A DNA stretch of 42,832 nucleotides, from positions 1-42,832 of the forward strand of contig NZ_VILB01000024.1 in assembly GCF_009712035.1 (NCBI RefSeq), given 5' to 3'. Both the position numbers and the translations under genes were made by a program. Below, piece by piece: positions 39,976 to 42,832 of this stretch; position 1 is the first letter of the stretch, and each line of letters starts with the position of its first letter. The stretch is from Anabaena sp. UHCC 0187 (GTDB taxonomy: Bacteria; Cyanobacteriota; Cyanobacteriia; Cyanobacteriales; Nostocaceae). The notes beneath the pieces are model-generated. The model was not told the DNA's origin. It saw nothing but the letters and a program-made list of their open reading frames with translations, and ran no database searches.

Positions 39976-41217
39976 ATGTTTACCTTGAAGAATTGGCAGG
40001 CAAAAACAGCATTATTCATGGCTGTGAGTATCACATCTACTGCTGTTGCACCTTTAATTATCGCTAATCCAGCCTTTGCTCAAACCTCTTTTACTGATGT
40101 TCAATCTAACTATTGGGCATCACAATTTATTCAAGAATTATCAAAACGCAATATTATTGCTGGGTTTCCTGATGGTAGTTTCCGTCCCGAAGAAGCCGTA
40201 ACCCGCGCTCAATTTGCGGCTATGCTGAATAAAGCTTTCAGTAAATCAGCACAACGACAATCAATTAGGTTTAATGATGTAGCTACTAACTATTGGGCAT
40301 ATAATGCTATTCAACAATCTTATGTGACTGGTTTCTTATCTGGATATCCTGGGAATCGTTTTGAACCGAATCAAGCAATTCCCCGGCAACAAGTTTTAGT
40401 TTCCCTGGCTAATGGTTTAAACTATTCTCCTAGTGCAAATATCAGCACCACGCTCCAATATTTTAATGACGCTGCTAATATTGCTGACTATGCCCGTAGT
40501 CCCATAGCTGCTGCTGTCGAAAAACGCCTAGTTGTTAATTATCCTAATGTTAAATTTCTCAACCCCACAACTAACGCGACCAGAGCGCAAGTAGCGGCTT
40601 TTATTTATCAAGCATTAGTTAGTTCTAACCAAGCGACAGCAATTAATTCATCTTACATTGTTGGTTTGCAAACTACTCCTACACAATCAACATCTGCGAC
40701 CATACCTCAAGGAACTATAGTTCCTGTTAAGTATGAAAAAGCTGAGAAAATTCTGGTAACAAAAGATGAAATAGCTCCTTTAACATTAATTACATCACAA
40801 AGTATCATTACCCAAAATGGTACAGTTATCATTCCCGCTGGTACTCAAGTTGTGGGTCAACTCAAACCGGCTCAAGGTGGTTCTCAGTTTATAGCTCAAA
40901 AATTTGTTTTAACATCAGGTCAGGAATATCAAATAAGTGCTACCTCTAATGTGATTACCAAAACTGAAACCATTAAAAAAGGAATTAGCACAACTGCAAT
41001 TATCAAAGATACTGTTCTTGGTGCAGCAGCAGCAGCAGCTATAGCTGCGGTGACGGGAGATAAAGCTATTGCCACAGAAGAAGTTTTAGGAGGTGCAGGT
41101 ATTGGGGGTTTAATTGGTTTATTCTTGGGGAAAAAGAGCGTTGATTTAATCGTTATTGAACCTAATACCGATTTACAATTAACAATAAATCAAGATTTGC
41201 CAGTTCTTTTGAAGTAA
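39976..41217 (+). CDS. SLH-domain protein fused to a TrbI/VirB10-like domain
   Basis: The 413-residue secreted protein has a signal peptide cut near residue 36 (NPAFA-QT). Three SLH domains span about 38-215 (FTDVQSNYWASQFIQELSKRNIIAGFPDGSFRPEE first). A C-terminal domain (about 240-413) is homologous to the whole mature part of the neighbour at 39003 (IPQGTIVPVKYEK, VIIPAGTQVVGQLKP, KKGISTTAIIKDTVLGAAAAAAIAAVTGDKAI). GAGG lies about ten bases upstream of the ATG. The SLH part would anchor the barrel-like part to peptidoglycan. The stop codon lies inside the left arm of an inverted repeat. Confidence 0.8.
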   Translation: MFTLKNWQAKTALFMAVSITSTAVAPLIIANPAFAQTSFTDVQSNYWASQFIQELSKRNIIAGFPDGSFRPEEAVTRAQFAAMLNKAFSKSAQRQSIRFNDVATNYWAYNAIQQSYVTGFLSGYPGNRFEPNQAIPRQQVLVSLANGLNYSPSANISTTLQYFNDAANIADYARSPIAAAVEKRLVVNYPNVKFLNPTTNATRAQVAAFIYQALVSSNQATAINSSYIVGLQTTPTQSTSATIPQGTIVPVKYEKAEKILVTKDEIAPLTLITSQSIITQNGTVIIPAGTQVVGQLKPAQGGSQFIAQKFVLTSGQEYQISATSNVITKTETIKKGISTTAIIKDTVLGAAAAAAIAAVTGDKAIATEEVLGGAGIGGLIGLFLGKKSVDLIVIEPNTDLQLTINQDLPVLLK

Positions 41218-41367
41218 GCATTCAGCCGTCAGCTATCAGCTATCAGCAAGAATTGAATTGATAAGCATTCTGATTATTAATTTTAATTACTGATATCAGT
41301 CTCCCCACTTCAAAACCCCTAAAATCTTGTTTTAGCTGACTGCTGACCACTGATAGCTGAATGCTTA
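41215..41367. repeat. 153-bp MITE-like inverted repeat
   Basis: The terminal arms TAAGCATTCAG (41215-41225) and CTGAATGCTTA (41357-41367) are perfect inverted copies. Inside each end lie AGCTATCAG/CTGATAGCT motifs. No coding sequence inside. The left arm includes the stop codon of the preceding gene. Confidence 0.6.
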
Positions 41368-41402
41368 CCTTTTGAAATAATTTTGATTGCTGATAAATTC
41401 AC

Positions 41403-42758
41403 CTAATCAACAAGCGGCAACCAAATGATAAAAGTAGTTCCTGAAATATGCGGTAAGGTGATAATTGAGTGAATTGCCGGACTGAAAACCTCTATATTTC
41501 CTTGCATTTCTGCTATTAACTGTTTAGCAATAGTAATTCCTAAACCAGTTCCAGGAATTTCTGTTTTTGCCTGGACACCCCGATAATGTCTTTCTCCTAG
41601 ATGTTCTAAGTCTTCTGAGGGAATACCAGGACCTGTATCACTAATAGCAATACCTTGGAAATTTCCTTTTTGTTGCCCACATTGGACTAAAATTTTTCCA
41701 CCTGCGGGAGTATATTTCAAAGCATTATCTATAATATTACTCAACACTTCTCGCAATGCTTTTTCATTTACTCTAACTAAAGGTAAATTATGAGGAATTT
41801 CCGTGATTAATTGTAAATTTCTTTCTTGGGCAATTGCTTGAGCCGATATTAATAAAGGTGCTAATAAATCTGCTAGGGAACAATCAATTAACTGTTCTCC
41901 TATTCCCGGCAATAATAACGCAGGTTTAGCTGCTTTTTGCACATTTTGGTTAATAATTACCTTGGACTCTGGCAGGGGCAAAGGTTCTAAATCTGCTGTA
42001 TTTAAATCAATCACCTGATCAAATTGTTGTAATAATTCTTGTAAGCGATCGCTCTCCCGGACTATACTGGTTGCTACTTCACGATTAGGATCAACCGGCT
42101 GCATTCTCTTAAATAGTAGTTTCCCAAAAGTGCGGATAGCAGTTAAGGGGTTACGAAATTGATGCAAAAGATTATCTAATAAATCCCGTTGTCTCTCTTG
42201 CAAAATTTGTTCTTGCTGGAGTTGGTGTTGCAACCAAGCCTGGCGTTGGTCTAAAATGCAAGCGATCGCTAAAGTTTTGGCAATGCGTTCAATTTCCCTT
42301 TCCTCTCGTTCATTCCATTCTCTGTCTTCCCTTGCAGTTACCAATAACCCCATCATTACACCCTCATAAATTAGGGGTAAAACAATTTGGTTATGACTAA
42401 GTAAATATTCATCTTGTCCATTGTGTAAATTTTGTTTTCCTTTTGCTGCTGATTCCGCCGATTGATGAGAAGATACTGAAGTCGGTTTTAACAACCTCAT
42501 TTGTTGATTTGGTAACGTTAAAACATTAGCAAGCCTGACTGGATAGCTATCCTCTGGTTCACTATATTCATTGCCATCAGTTAATGCTGTTGTTTCTGGA
42601 TACACCATTACCGGAATCAGTCGCGCCTCACCTGTAGGTTTTTCCACCAATTCCTGTGTTAAATAAACCACCGTAAAACACGCTCCCATCCCTTGGGTTA
42701 GCAGGGCTATTTGCTCTCGACATAGAGCAAGAAAATCAGAACTGGCAGACATTAGCAT
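41403..42758 (-). CDS. Soluble GAF-type sensor histidine kinase
   Basis: The 451-residue two-component sensor has no membrane segment. The N-terminal GAF-like region (about 10-170) reads FTVVYLTQELVEKPTGEARLIPVMVYPE and NQIVLPLIYEGVMMGLLVTARED. A coiled linker follows, then HisKA with phospho-acceptor His199 (LLHQFRNPLTAIRTFGKLL). The HATPase_c domain has N-box REVLSNIIDNALKYTPAGG, G1 ISDTGPGIP and G2 GTGLGITIAKQL. The start may be the second ATG at 42752. The partner response regulator is not in the window. No Cys/His chromophore site of a phytochrome is obvious, so the signal is unknown. Confidence 0.9.
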   Translation of the reverse strand: MLMSASSDFLALCREQIALLTQGMGACFTVVYLTQELVEKPTGEARLIPVMVYPETTALTDGNEYSEPEDSYPVRLANVLTLPNQQMRLLKPTSVSSHQSAESAAKGKQNLHNGQDEYLLSHNQIVLPLIYEGVMMGLLVTAREDREWNEREEREIERIAKTLAIACILDQRQAWLQHQLQQEQILQERQRDLLDNLLHQFRNPLTAIRTFGKLLFKRMQPVDPNREVATSIVRESDRLQELLQQFDQVIDLNTADLEPLPLPESKVIINQNVQKAAKPALLLPGIGEQLIDCSLADLLAPLLISAQAIAQERNLQLITEIPHNLPLVRVNEKALREVLSNIIDNALKYTPAGGKILVQCGQQKGNFQGIAISDTGPGIPSEDLEHLGERHYRGVQAKTEIPGTGLGITIAKQLIAEMQGNIEVFSPAIHSIITLPHISGTTFIIWLPLVD

Positions 42759-42777
42759 TAGTTCAGGAATCTAGGGG

Positions 42778-42832
<55 letters not shown>

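Overview
The window looks like chromosomal DNA of a filamentous, heterocyst-forming type cyanobacterium (Nostocales: Nostoc/Anabaena/Dolichospermum-like). The grounds are low GC, several HIP1 octamers (GCGATCGC), heptameric tandem repeats, small dispersed hairpin repeats, cyanobacterial-style exopolysaccharide genes and SLH-domain proteins. The species cannot be named from sequence alone.

Region A (1 to about 7765) is an accessory element whose left end lies outside the window. It carries two Cys-rich or small structural-type genes on the minus strand and a short tyrosine recombinase with an overlapping 55-residue partner gene. A minus-strand block holds a winged-helix replication-type protein and an XRE repressor. 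A phage-like operator/promoter and a highly structured 300-nt leader follow, then a rightward run of small early genes, two of them tandem paralogues. Last comes an IS110-family DEDD recombinase preceded by a non-coding stretch that can fold into five consecutive hairpins. The element ends exactly at the 3' end of a chromosomal DUF924 gene. Nine bases of the predicted RNA loop (GGTTCTTCA) equal the codons of the PGSS tail of that gene, so I propose a bridge-RNA-type guide. This is the most interesting signal in the window.

Region B (7759-10818) is ordinary chromosome: DUF924 and a START-like cyclase/dehydrase gene in one minus-strand pair, a small membrane protein, a 54-residue rubredoxin, and a BaiN/HI0933-type flavoprotein.

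Region C (11317-24333) is a one-direction exopolysaccharide cluster of the Wzx/Wzy type. It holds the initiating sugar-phosphate transferase, a Wzc-like chain-length/kinase protein, a Wzx flippase, five glycosyltransferases of three folds, a Wzy-like polymerase/ligase and a secreted GH10 glycosidase. lpxD follows on the same strand.

Region D (25777-42832) is mixed. It contains a coiled-coil membrane-anchored protein, a solo tnpB insertion element, an alpha/beta hydrolase, two SLH-domain proteins and a TrbI/VirB10-like paralogue, and a CPA2 antiporter with a TrkA-N domain. It also contains rtcB interrupted by a 188-residue intein with a decayed HNH region, a HAD protein with an altered DxD motif, tRNA-Ala(CGC), sbcC, and a soluble histidine kinase. 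A (GTCAGGA)n heptamer array closes the window.
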